From Massilia violaceinigra (GTDB lineage: Bacteria; Pseudomonadota; Gammaproteobacteria; Burkholderiales; Burkholderiaceae_D): a DNA stretch of 64,000 nucleotides. A program made the translations under genes and the position numbers. The notes beneath the pieces were generated by a model. That model ran no database searches. It saw nothing but the letters and a program-made list of their open reading frames with translations, and was not told where the DNA came from. Of this stretch, positions 1 to 7,427 are shown piece after piece (within the stretch, counting starts at the first letter, position 1; each line of letters opens with the position of its first letter). The stretch is taken from the NCBI RefSeq assembly GCF_002752675.1, contig NZ_CP024608.1:3782001-3846000 (forward strand), written 5' to 3'.

Positions 1-155
1 TCCTGGGCGCGAATGCGGGTTTGATGTTTGCGGAAATCGAACTGGCGTCGGAAGGCCAGCAGTTCGAAAAGCCGGACTGGATTGGCGAGGAAGTCACGCA
101 CGACCGCCGGTATTTTAATTCGAGCCTGATTGCGTTGCCGTATTCGGCGTGGTAG
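1..155 (+). CDS. CYTH domain-containing protein, C-terminal end (partial)
   Basis: Only the last 50 codons are in the window; the frame is open from base 3 to the TAG at 153–155. The tail reads LGANAGLMFAEIELASEG and then DRRYFNSSLIALPYSAW. This is the typical end of bacterial CYTH (CyaB/thiamine-triphosphatase fold) proteins, where the acidic E-x-E strand closes the tunnel that binds triphosphate and divalent metal. Members act on triphosphates such as tripolyphosphate or ThTP, but a tail cannot show which. It converges with the next minus-strand gene and overlaps it by 41 bases. Confidence 0.7.
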   Translation, partial: LGANAGLMFAEIELASEGQQFEKPDWIGEEVTHDRRYFNSSLIALPYSAW

Positions 156-678
156 CCGGTACTGAGAGGCGGGACAGGACTTCTTTCAGGTGATGCTGAT
201 ATGCGCCTGAGGGAAGGACGAAAACATGCGGGCCGGCGCCATGGTGTTTTCCGCGCGCCGGGCCGATGAAGACATCGTGGCGGCTCATGCGAATCAAAAG
301 CGACAGAAAGCCGTCGAACGGTTCCGGGCCCCACAATACGGCGCAGTGTTCGAAGGATGATGTGTCGAGGTTGAGCTGGCGCGCGGCGTCCATGTCCAAG
401 TCGGGCCGGTCCCTGTCGTAGCGCGCCGTTGGAAAATGGCGCTGCATCAGCGCATCGTTTTCCGCTGCATTTTGCTGGTTCAAACGGCGCAATTCGGATT
501 CGATTTCGCAGGTATAGGCGCCTGCCACGCACGCGCTGTCCAGATGCGAGAATCCGATGCCGTGAATGCGGAAGTCGACGCTGTCGAGAAAAATCCATTG
601 TTTGTTCCATGACCGTTGCATGCTGGTGCTGAACGGTGGATTAAGCACGTCAGTGGATGTCCACGCGTCCGGCGTCAT
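115..678 (-). CDS. Hypothetical protein, 187 aa
   Basis: I do not recognise a family. The protein has no signal peptide or membrane segment, is rich in His, Asp and Arg, and is probably cytoplasmic. The start ATG at 678 overlaps the stop of the small gene upstream in an ATGA arrangement, which suggests translational coupling. Its 3' end overlaps the end of the convergent CYTH gene by 41 bases. It could belong to the T6SS-related accessory genes that follow, but nothing in the sequence shows this. Confidence 0.55.
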   Translation of the reverse strand: MTPDAWTSTDVLNPPFSTSMQRSWNKQWIFLDSVDFRIHGIGFSHLDSACVAGAYTCEIESELRRLNQQNAAENDALMQRHFPTARYDRDRPDLDMDAARQLNLDTSSFEHCAVLWGPEPFDGFLSLLIRMSRHDVFIGPARGKHHGAGPHVFVLPSGAYQHHLKEVLSRLSVPATTPNTATQSGSN

Positions 679-791
679 GATGCGTAGCGCTTGATGTCGG
701 GCTGGCGAGTGCGCAGCAGGCGGTCGCGGTCGGGCGGCAACTTCTGGTAACGACAGGGCGCAGTGTTGACGTAAAATAAACGATTCGCCAT
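675..791 (-). CDS. Small hypothetical protein, 38 aa, coupled to the next gene
   Basis: A short basic peptide starting MANRLFYVNTAPCRYQ whose TGA overlaps the ATG of the 187-aa gene (ATGA). The coupling and the shared codon style argue for a real gene. A longer open frame runs upstream to 920, but that extension would cross the promoter and ribosome site of the divergent gene at 822, so the internal ATG at 791 is preferred. No clear Shine-Dalgarno sequence precedes it. Function unknown. Confidence 0.4.
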   Translation of the reverse strand: MANRLFYVNTAPCRYQKLPPDRDRLLRTRQPDIKRYAS

Positions 792-821
792 TGTGCCCGT
801 ACCGGTCAAGGAGTCCGTTTC

Positions 822-1541
822 ATGTTTTCTCATTCCCCTATTATTGCATCCGTGTTGGCTGGCGCTGCGTTGGCGTTGTCGCCCATGCAGGCGATGGCGC
901 TCAAGCCGGCTCCCAAGCAAAGCGTCGCCTTGCCGAATGCGCCGTTCTCGGTGCTGCCAGCAAAGGAAGTGATCAAGCGCTACAAGCTGGTGTCGCTGCT
1001 CAGTCCTCTTGCGAGGAAGAGCGAAGACACGCTCAGCGAGTTCGCCGAGGTCGAGAAGGCAATTGTTTTTGAGGGGGCCGTCACAATCGATGAAAACATC
1101 AATATTCTACATATTGCATCCAAAAAGACGCTTTCCAAAAAGACGCTCTCGCCATTCGAGGATGCGCTGCTTAAAGACCGTCTGATCGTGGTCAATGGCG
1201 ACCTTCATTGCCGCGGGCTGGATACCGGCATGATGCACGGGGTATTTGTGCTTGGGAATGTCAACTGCGAAACCGTCTCTCTCGGCATGGCGCATTTTTA
1301 CGTCAAGGGCAATCTCGTGGCGCGCAAATATCTACATGGGAGTGCGGAGGACGATGGGGGTTATGGCAATGAAGGGGAGCAGCAGGTGCGGGTGGACGGC
1401 ACGGTGTCCGCGCCCAAGGTCAGGACCTGGCACTTCGGGCTGGGGCATTTGAAATTTGCCAAGGACTCGGCCGAGGAGGTGCTTGTGGAGCAGGAGGACC
1501 GGCAGTCGTCCGGACCGTGCAACCGGAACAAGGACTGTTAA
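822..1541 (+). CDS. Exported protein with polymer-forming/solenoid-like domain, 239 aa
   Basis: AAGGAG sits 8 bases before the ATG. The N-terminus is a signal peptide (hydrophobic core at about residues 7–20, Ala-rich cleavage site near residue 26, MQAMA/LKP). The middle (about residues 120–190) shows the pattern RLIVVNGDLHCRGL, GVFVLGNVNCETV, FYVKGNLVARKYL. This resembles the right-handed solenoid of polymer-forming (bactofilin-like) proteins and of related proteins near T6SS genes. The C-terminus has two Cys (CNRNKDC). The solenoid reading is inference from repeat spacing; no catalytic motif is visible. Confidence 0.6.
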   Translation: MFSHSPIIASVLAGAALALSPMQAMALKPAPKQSVALPNAPFSVLPAKEVIKRYKLVSLLSPLARKSEDTLSEFAEVEKAIVFEGAVTIDENINILHIASKKTLSKKTLSPFEDALLKDRLIVVNGDLHCRGLDTGMMHGVFVLGNVNCETVSLGMAHFYVKGNLVARKYLHGSAEDDGGYGNEGEQQVRVDGTVSAPKVRTWHFGLGHLKFAKDSAEEVLVEQEDRQSSGPCNRNKDC

Positions 1542-1957
1542 ACGCTAGCAGGGGCTGGGTCGAACCGGTCCATGCATAGTTTGGCGGCCATCACGGATAG
1601 CGTGCTGGCGACGCAGCCCCAGGCGATGTCGATCAAGGCCACGCTGAGAGGCCAGTCGCGCAGGGTCGCCAGGTTGGACAGGTCGTAGGTGGCATAGGCA
1701 ACCGTGCCGAACAGGGCTGCCGCAGTGAGGGTGGTGCGCATGGTGCGGCGCGGGCCGTGTGGGGCGAGGGCGAAGAACATCAGGCCGACCGCATACAGCA
1801 GGTAAAAGGCGATTGCCGGCCCGAAGCGCGGCTCTGCAGCCATGAGGTGGCCGATGCCGTTGGCGTAGATCGATTTGGCGATAAAACCGAGCCACAGCAC
1901 ATCCAGAAGAACCATCCCGGCAATGAGAATGAGGTAGGGAATCAGCAGTTTGCGCAT
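1538..1957 (-). CDS. DUF2177 family membrane protein
   Basis: 139 aa with four predicted transmembrane segments (about residues 4–25, 48–68, 75–93, 105–127). It carries the DUF2177 hallmark N-terminus (LLDVLWLGFIAKSIY) and the conserved ATYDLSNLATLRDWP segment between helices three and four. The family is a small inner-membrane protein of unknown function. It converges with the solenoid protein gene and overlaps it by four bases at the stops. Confidence 0.85.
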   Translation of the reverse strand: MRKLLIPYLILIAGMVLLDVLWLGFIAKSIYANGIGHLMAAEPRFGPAIAFYLLYAVGLMFFALAPHGPRRTMRTTLTAAALFGTVAYATYDLSNLATLRDWPLSVALIDIAWGCVASTLSVMAAKLCMDRFDPAPASV

Positions 1958-2112
1958 AGCGGTCTTTGGTGGCGAAAGTACAGCGGAGCATACGCGTTTC
2001 CACCGGCTTACGCCGCGCTGGACAAGCTGCGCACCACTGTGCTATCCACGCCTGGTGGAACGACACGCTGCCGTCCGCACCACGCGCGTTTCAGGCGCTA
2101 AATCGACTGATA

Positions 2113-3015
2113 TCAGAAGCGGTCAAATGCCCGCTTTGTCACAACCTCCAGCGCCTTGATGTCGCTTTCGACGGCGGCACGGTTAGGCGGCGTGTAGATC
2201 ATCATGACGTGGGTGCCGTTCTTTACAAAATTGATCGACATTGCCGTATTGGCCGGGGCCTTGCATGCAAACGATGCGTGGGCATTGGCGCCCAGTTGCG
2301 GCAACTGCACCACGGTGCAGATTTTTGTGGATGACGCCATGATGTTGCCCAAGGATTCCTTGGTGCCATGCTTGCTGGTCATGCCGACCAGGGCCGAGCC
2401 GCCTGGATTGGCCGAGGCGATGCAGTGGTTCGCGGCAAGGCGCTGGACCGTCGGCTTGCCCTTGCCGAGGAGCGTCGTCACTTCGGCCGGGGTGAACCAT
2501 TCGCATTCGCCGTAAGATTGCGCCGCGTTATCCTTTTTGCCGCTGCCGATGCGGCCGAGGGTGAGGACGGACTCTGCGACGTTGTCATCGATCTTGCCGT
2601 TGGCACGGTAACTGATCACAAAGAGGGAATCGCCTTGCAGGGAGATGAAGCCCGCTTCGCCGGGGTTGGCATCCTTTGCGCTCATGCCGAAATACGCTTC
2701 CTGGCCGATGGCAGGGGTGCTGGAATTGCGTTTCAGGGCAGCGAAGGTGGTGGCCTTGTAGCTGTCATAAATGGCTTTGGCTTCCGACGCTTTCGGGCGC
2801 TTTTGAACGGTGGCGGTCATGCTGCCGCCATTGCTCAGCGAAAAGGAGCACATGCCGGACGGGTCGGCGAAATCCATGCGGGCCTTGGGATCGTTGAAGG
2901 CCTTGATGACGTCTGCCTGGGGGATCATTGGGCATTCGGCGGCTGCATAGGCGTGGCTGCTTGTAAAGACCGAGACTGCTAAGGCTGCGAAGGTGGCGAG
3001 CTTTGTGTTGTTCAT
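2113..3015 (-). CDS. Exported two-domain hypothetical protein, 300 aa
   Basis: AAAAGGT lies just before the ATG. A signal peptide covers about residues 1–25 (SHAYA/AAECP). The mature protein holds two copies of the same unit: AECPMIPQADVIKAF ... CSFSLS (about 26–60) and GECEWFTPAEVTTLLG ... CIASAN (about 168–205). Each begins with a Cys that can pair with a second Cys about 30–35 residues later. The layout resembles the DUF3558-like periplasmic fold known from lipoproteins, but that assignment is tentative. No enzyme motif is visible. Confidence 0.65.
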   Translation of the reverse strand: MNNTKLATFAALAVSVFTSSHAYAAAECPMIPQADVIKAFNDPKARMDFADPSGMCSFSLSNGGSMTATVQKRPKASEAKAIYDSYKATTFAALKRNSSTPAIGQEAYFGMSAKDANPGEAGFISLQGDSLFVISYRANGKIDDNVAESVLTLGRIGSGKKDNAAQSYGECEWFTPAEVTTLLGKGKPTVQRLAANHCIASANPGGSALVGMTSKHGTKESLGNIMASSTKICTVVQLPQLGANAHASFACKAPANTAMSINFVKNGTHVMMIYTPPNRAAVESDIKALEVVTKRAFDRF

Positions 3016-3089
3016 TTTTACCTTTTAATGGTTATGGAGGAGCAATTAACTTTTGTCATGTCTCAGGCGCCGCGAGATAAATGTGCAGT

Positions 3090-3132
3090 TTATCTATGGA
3101 AGTGCCGATTAAATCAGCATTTCCATAGATAA
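3090..3132. repeat. Perfect 12-bp inverted repeat, hairpin
   Basis: Arms TTATCTATGGAA (3090–3101) and TTCCATAGATAA (3121–3132). Three more pairs plus one G·U extend the stem to about 16 bp around an 11-base loop. It lies 108 bases after the stop of the thioredoxin-like gene and about 75 bases before the start of the next minus-strand gene. It could act as a terminator or leader hairpin; no long T-run follows on either strand. Confidence 0.6.
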
Positions 3133-3239
3133 GGACATTCTGGTATTCCCATTCGCTATTTTCGGATCGAAATTTGAGATATGTTACGGTAAGCGCGCGG
3201 CGCTGGACTCAAGTGTTGTGAGGTGATCTGGCGGTTGGT

Positions 3240-3644
3240 TTATTCCGACGCCCAATCTTCGGATATGAGCCGAGATCGAATTCCCGGGTCGATGAGAAGA
3301 TTTTTATCTTCATAATCGAGCGGTTCCATGGATTTCACGCGCAGCGCAGATGCATTGTTTAGAAATGCAGACGATACCAATTTATCACCGTCATAGACTA
3401 ACATCATGGGTAAATTTTCGGGCAGATAGTCCCCGAGGAATTGCGCATGATCTTCCACGTCAAGCCAAAGCCAAATCTCGTCGGCCTTGGCACTTGCAGC
3501 TAATGAATCGAAGTCTGGACGAATCGTTCTGCATCGGGTACACCACGCCTCGGCACCAATGACGATCAGAAGGCGGAAGCCGGGCAACTGCAAGCGTTTT
3601 GCTAAAATACCGGCATCATTCCATGGATCAAGCGGTTGGCTCAT
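3240..3644 (-). CDS. Thioredoxin-like protein with WCTRC motif
   Basis: 134 aa. The strand–turn–helix LLIVIGAEAWCTRCRTIRPDFD places a CxxC pair at C35/C38 as in thioredoxins, and ENLPMMLVYDGDKLV carries the cis-Pro position typical of the fold. There is no signal peptide, so it should act in the cytoplasm as a thiol-disulfide protein. GGAGGG precedes the ATG inside the 3' end of the HEAT-repeat gene, and the two genes overlap by 17 bases, so they are co-transcribed. Position downstream of the T6SS cargo genes suggests an accessory role, which is inference. Confidence 0.75.
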   Translation of the reverse strand: MSQPLDPWNDAGILAKRLQLPGFRLLIVIGAEAWCTRCRTIRPDFDSLAASAKADEIWLWLDVEDHAQFLGDYLPENLPMMLVYDGDKLVSSAFLNNASALRVKSMEPLDYEDKNLLIDPGIRSRLISEDWASE

Positions 3645-5037
3645 GTAATCCCTCCAAGTGCATCAGTTCCTGTAGCTGATCTATGGTTTTTATCTGAATA
3701 ACTGCTGGAGCCCGGACAGAAACGAAAAAATCCGGATCCAGGGATTGAAGATGCTGAGAGGCAATGCTGCGAACAGCTTGACTGCCCGATTCCATGATTT
3801 CGAGCATGGACCTGAGCGTAACCACATGCCCGTTCAAGCAGCGCTGCCCCGGACAATGTGTTATGCGATAATCAGAAACAACTGTGCTGTTGGGCAGAGG
3901 GAGCCCAAAGTCATCATCGATCTGGACAGCTTTGAGGGCGGAATCGGCGGAGGATGGTTCCTCGATAACGAGCCCTGATGCGACAAGATCCACGCCGGTG
4001 ATAACCTGCCATACCCAGCCGGCGTAGCGCGCCGTTCGCGGATCTGCCATTTGCTTTGTAACGAACCCGAGATGATCGGTGTCGCCATGGTAGGCCACGA
4101 AACGCAATGCAGTGCGCGCAGGCATTACGCGCAGAATTTCGGATACATGACTACTTCCAGATGTAACCATCCATGCCAGATGCTCCACCCATCGGTTAAG
4201 GCGTCGTTTCGCTTGGTTGGCATACCACCCAGTGGCTTGGTTTAACACGGCCACTTGACTCACGATACATTGCCATAACGTTTCGGCGCTCTGAATGGTA
4301 AGGTCTTCGTTGATATGTTCACTTGGACGGGAACGATAAGCGCCCCTTTTTGCAAGCCGTGCAACCGCAATTGAGGCCCGGGCACGAACGGAAAAATCGG
4401 GATCCTTCAGTGCATCTTTCAAGCGTTCCTTGATTTGCTCGTCATCATCGTAGTTTGCGGCGACGCGGCACGCCGCTGCCCGCACATGGGCGTCGGAGCT
4501 CGTCAAAAATTCATGTAGCGGCATCCGAATCCATGTATCACCGTTCGCCGACGATACGCTGGATGTAATTTGGCTGCTGATCAGACTAAATGCACGAAGC
4601 GCAGCGACTACCGTGACCGGCCGGCTATCATGTTCTGTCCACCGTTCAATCACATTGCGAGCTATATGGTTCGGAACCCACGCAAGCGCGCTGATGACGC
4701 CACGCAACAGCTCATCCGGGCGCGCCTGGACTTTAGCAACCAGTGCCTCTAACTCCGCCGCTTCCCCTGTTGTGAAAGCAACATACGCGCAAGCAAACGC
4801 TTCGCCTGGTTTCTTCCATCGTTCGAGCATCGCCATGGCAATCGGCCAAGCGCCGACGCCGGCGACCTCGATTCCGTCAAGATGCGCTTGTAACGTAGCA
4901 TTAAAACGGTTGAGGTCCGAGAGGTGAAGCCTGGGCGAGCGGTCCGAAACATCGTTTTGAGACCAGTAAAAAGCAGTGTCCTCAACGTGCCTGCGTACCA
5001 TTGCCGGAATGACATTCTGATTTTTCTGTAGGCGCAT
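3628..5037 (-). CDS. TIGR02270-family HEAT-like repeat protein (T6SS-associated)
   Basis: 469 aa. The N-terminus (VIPAMVRRHVEDTAFYWSQ, LSDLNRFNATLQAHLDGIEVAG) matches my memory of the TIGR02270 family, found repeatedly beside T6SS genes. About residues 180–240 show alpha-helical HEAT-type repeats (SSDAHVRAAACRVAANY, DPDFSVRARASIAVARLAKR). HEAT repeats serve as binding scaffolds and the protein has no enzyme motif. No good ribosome site precedes ATG 5037. It lies 131 bases after the second propeller gene. Confidence 0.75.
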   Translation of the reverse strand: MRLQKNQNVIPAMVRRHVEDTAFYWSQNDVSDRSPRLHLSDLNRFNATLQAHLDGIEVAGVGAWPIAMAMLERWKKPGEAFACAYVAFTTGEAAELEALVAKVQARPDELLRGVISALAWVPNHIARNVIERWTEHDSRPVTVVAALRAFSLISSQITSSVSSANGDTWIRMPLHEFLTSSDAHVRAAACRVAANYDDDEQIKERLKDALKDPDFSVRARASIAVARLAKRGAYRSRPSEHINEDLTIQSAETLWQCIVSQVAVLNQATGWYANQAKRRLNRWVEHLAWMVTSGSSHVSEILRVMPARTALRFVAYHGDTDHLGFVTKQMADPRTARYAGWVWQVITGVDLVASGLVIEEPSSADSALKAVQIDDDFGLPLPNSTVVSDYRITHCPGQRCLNGHVVTLRSMLEIMESGSQAVRSIASQHLQSLDPDFFVSVRAPAVIQIKTIDQLQELMHLEGLHEPTA

Positions 5038-5168
5038 GCGAGAGTGATTAATAGATTAGTAAAAACGTGAAGAAACGCCATCAGATATGACAGGCCATGT
5101 GCACCCATGATTTTCCTAGGATGCACGGCCAAACTCCGTCCGCTGCTTTATCTGGAATGAATTGTAGT

Positions 5169-6197
5169 TCAAGGAAAATCAAACGCGCTGAATAGTCTTC
5201 TCCATCCGGTCCCGTCATTCAGGCACGCGCCGTAAGGTCCGGCAGTCAATAAAAATTTTCCATCCGGGCTAAGGTAAAGGCGGCCCCCGTTGGTTGGATT
5301 TGGCGCGTCCCTTTCAACGCTTTGTAAGGGAACGACCTCTTTTTTCTTCGAATCGATTGTAAAAATGCCTTGTTGAGCACCAAGATATAATCGGTCATTG
5401 AACCAGAAAGCATCAACCGGTTGATGTCCGGGGTTAATGTCTGCATTTGCCACCCGTTTCCAACTGTCAGTTCGACCCGCCCATACACTTCCGTTCATTT
5501 CCGTTATGTAGACGAGTCCGTCGCCAGCGCAACAAACCGATTGCAAATCCGCGTTGGTGGGTAACGGGCAGTTATGCCACTTTACGCCGTCAAAGCGCCA
5601 GACATCGCCTTCTCCTCCCACGGCATACATGTCACTGGAAGAAAATGCACTTAGGTCGACGAAGCCGAATTCGTCCGAATAGACGTTGCCCTTGAGAACT
5701 TCGGCCGGAATAGGGAGTCCTTTAGATTCATTTCCGAGTTCAATCCATTGGTCGATGCCAATGCGCCGGTAAATCTTGCGATAGGTACCTAAAGCATAGA
5801 TCTGGCCTGCAGCTCGTACAACTTTCTTGACTACCCCTATCCTTCCGCCATATGTCGACATGTCAATGACCTTATCTATTGGCTTTTCGCTTCCCCTACG
5901 AGGCTTGGTAACCGAAAAAACGTTACTTGATGTATCAACTGCTACGTATTCTAGAGGATCCTCGCAAACGGCAATTGTTGTAAAACCGTGATTGTCCGTT
6001 TGTGAACCAGAAAATCGGTGTTCCATGGGTTGATCAATCGCCATGGTGAGAAATCGTGTCAGTGGCAGTACATCACGATTGTCCTTTTCCTCAACCAATA
6101 TAAAGCCAAAACCATGCTCTCTTAAAATTGCGCAATCATAAATTGTAAAGCCCTTTACATATTTTTCCCAAGTCGGCTGGTTGAAGATTGTATTCAT
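5169..6197 (-). CDS. Propeller-like candidate immunity protein, copy A
   Basis: 342 aa, exactly the length of copy B directly upstream. The internal ATG 6197 (MNTIFNQPTWEKYVKGF) is chosen because it aligns with copy B's start. The sequence has short beta-strand blades (SDMYAVGGEGDVWRFDG, GLVYITEMNGSVWAG, DRLYLGAQQGIFTID, GKFLLTAGPYGACLND) typical of a beta-propeller. It has no signal peptide. Copies A and B differ at many positions in residues 1–130 but are nearly identical after about residue 175. Placement behind a nuclease toxin gene suggests immunity; this is inference. Confidence 0.7.
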   Translation of the reverse strand: MNTIFNQPTWEKYVKGFTIYDCAILREHGFGFILVEEKDNRDVLPLTRFLTMAIDQPMEHRFSGSQTDNHGFTTIAVCEDPLEYVAVDTSSNVFSVTKPRRGSEKPIDKVIDMSTYGGRIGVVKKVVRAAGQIYALGTYRKIYRRIGIDQWIELGNESKGLPIPAEVLKGNVYSDEFGFVDLSAFSSSDMYAVGGEGDVWRFDGVKWHNCPLPTNADLQSVCCAGDGLVYITEMNGSVWAGRTDSWKRVANADINPGHQPVDAFWFNDRLYLGAQQGIFTIDSKKKEVVPLQSVERDAPNPTNGGRLYLSPDGKFLLTAGPYGACLNDGTGWRRLFSAFDFP

Positions 6198-6388
6198 CAA
6201 TTTCGTGTGCATTGTTAATGGCATCGATAGTAAGGCTTGCTTTCGGCTCACCGCCGCGTTGTCCGTCTACCATTCCGGCATTGAATTGCGCGGAAACGTA
6301 CCATGCCTTTATCGACGTTTGGCTGGCCGCTGAGTTATTAGCGGCGGAACCAGCTCCATCCGTCGTTTTAAATGGAATGAACTGTAAT
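6198..6388 (-). other. Spacer between the two propeller genes with an open reading frame remnant
   Basis: The first ~45 bases after copy B's stop resemble those after copy A's stop, so they belong to the duplicated unit. The remaining ~150 bases are unique. In one minus-strand frame they stay open through to copy A and read like protein (SIKAWYVSAQFNAGMVDGQ, PKASLTIDAINNAHEID), but they have no start of their own apart from one inside copy B. The stretch may be a relic of a toxin tip or other gene, or chance. No strong ribosome site precedes copy A. Confidence 0.4.
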
Positions 6389-7417
6389 TCAAGGATAATC
6401 AAACGCGCTGAATAGTCTTCTCCATCCGGTCCCGTCATTCAGGCACGCGCCGTAAGGTCCGGCAGTCAATAAAAATTTTCCATCTTGGCTAAGGTCCAGA
6501 CGACCCCCGTTGGTTGGATTTGGCGCGCCCCTTTCAACGCTTTGTAAGGGAACGACCTCTTTTTTCTTCGAATCGATTGTAAAAATGCCTTGTTGAGCAC
6601 CAAGATATAAGCGGTTATTGAACCAGACAGCATCAACCGGTTGATGTCCAGCGTTAATGTCTGCATTGGCCACCCGTTTCCAACTGTCAGCTCGACCCGC
6701 CCATACGCTTCCGTTCATTTCCGTGATGTAGACAAGTCCGTCGCCAGCGCAACAAACCGATTGCAGATCCGCATTAGTGGGGAGCGGGCAGTTATGCCAC
6801 TTTACGCCATCGAAGCGCCATACATCACCTTCTCCTCCCACGGCATACATGTCGCTGGCAGAAAATGCACTTAGGTCGACGAAACCAAATGCCTCCGGAT
6901 ACACATTGCCCTTAAGAACTTCGGAAGGAATAGGTACTCCTTTAGATTCATTTCCGAGTTCAATCCATTGGTCAACGCCGATACGCCGATAAATTTTACG
7001 ATAGTCACCTAAAGCATATATCTGCCCTGCAGCTCGCACGACTTTTTGGACTATTCCTATCCTTTTTCCATATGTCGACATGTTAATAACTTTGTCTATG
7101 GGTTTTTCGTTGTCCATACGTAGACTGTTAACTGAGAAGACTTTGCTCGCTGTGTCGACTGCCACATATTCTGCAGGATTGTCGCGCACCGCAATTGTGG
7201 TAAAGCCGTACATGTCGCTTTGAATGCAGGAGAACCGAGTTTCCAAAGGTTTGTCTATACCCATGGTCAAAAAACGCGTGAGCGGCTGTGTGTCACGATT
7301 TTCTTTTTCTTCAACCAATATAAAACCAAAACCGTGTTCTCTTAAAATTGCACAATCATAAATAGTAAATCCTTTTACTATTTTGTCCCAAAGCGGTTTG
7401 TCGAAGACCGTATTCAT
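6389..7417 (-). CDS. Propeller-like candidate immunity protein, copy B
   Basis: 342 aa. AAGGAAA lies before ATG 7417 (MNTVFDKPLWDKIVKGF), 10 bases after the toxin stop, so it is in the toxin operon. Sequence and blade pattern are as for copy A. Most changes relative to A lie in residues 4–13, 39–103 and 111–123. In polymorphic toxin loci the gene right after the toxin normally encodes the immunity protein, so a role in neutralising the GHH nuclease is the simplest reading. A structural or delivery role cannot be excluded. Confidence 0.75.
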   Translation of the reverse strand: MNTVFDKPLWDKIVKGFTIYDCAILREHGFGFILVEEKENRDTQPLTRFLTMGIDKPLETRFSCIQSDMYGFTTIAVRDNPAEYVAVDTASKVFSVNSLRMDNEKPIDKVINMSTYGKRIGIVQKVVRAAGQIYALGDYRKIYRRIGVDQWIELGNESKGVPIPSEVLKGNVYPEAFGFVDLSAFSASDMYAVGGEGDVWRFDGVKWHNCPLPTNADLQSVCCAGDGLVYITEMNGSVWAGRADSWKRVANADINAGHQPVDAVWFNNRLYLGAQQGIFTIDSKKKEVVPLQSVERGAPNPTNGGRLDLSQDGKFLLTAGPYGACLNDGTGWRRLFSAFDYP

Positions 7418-7427
7418 AAAGTTTTCC

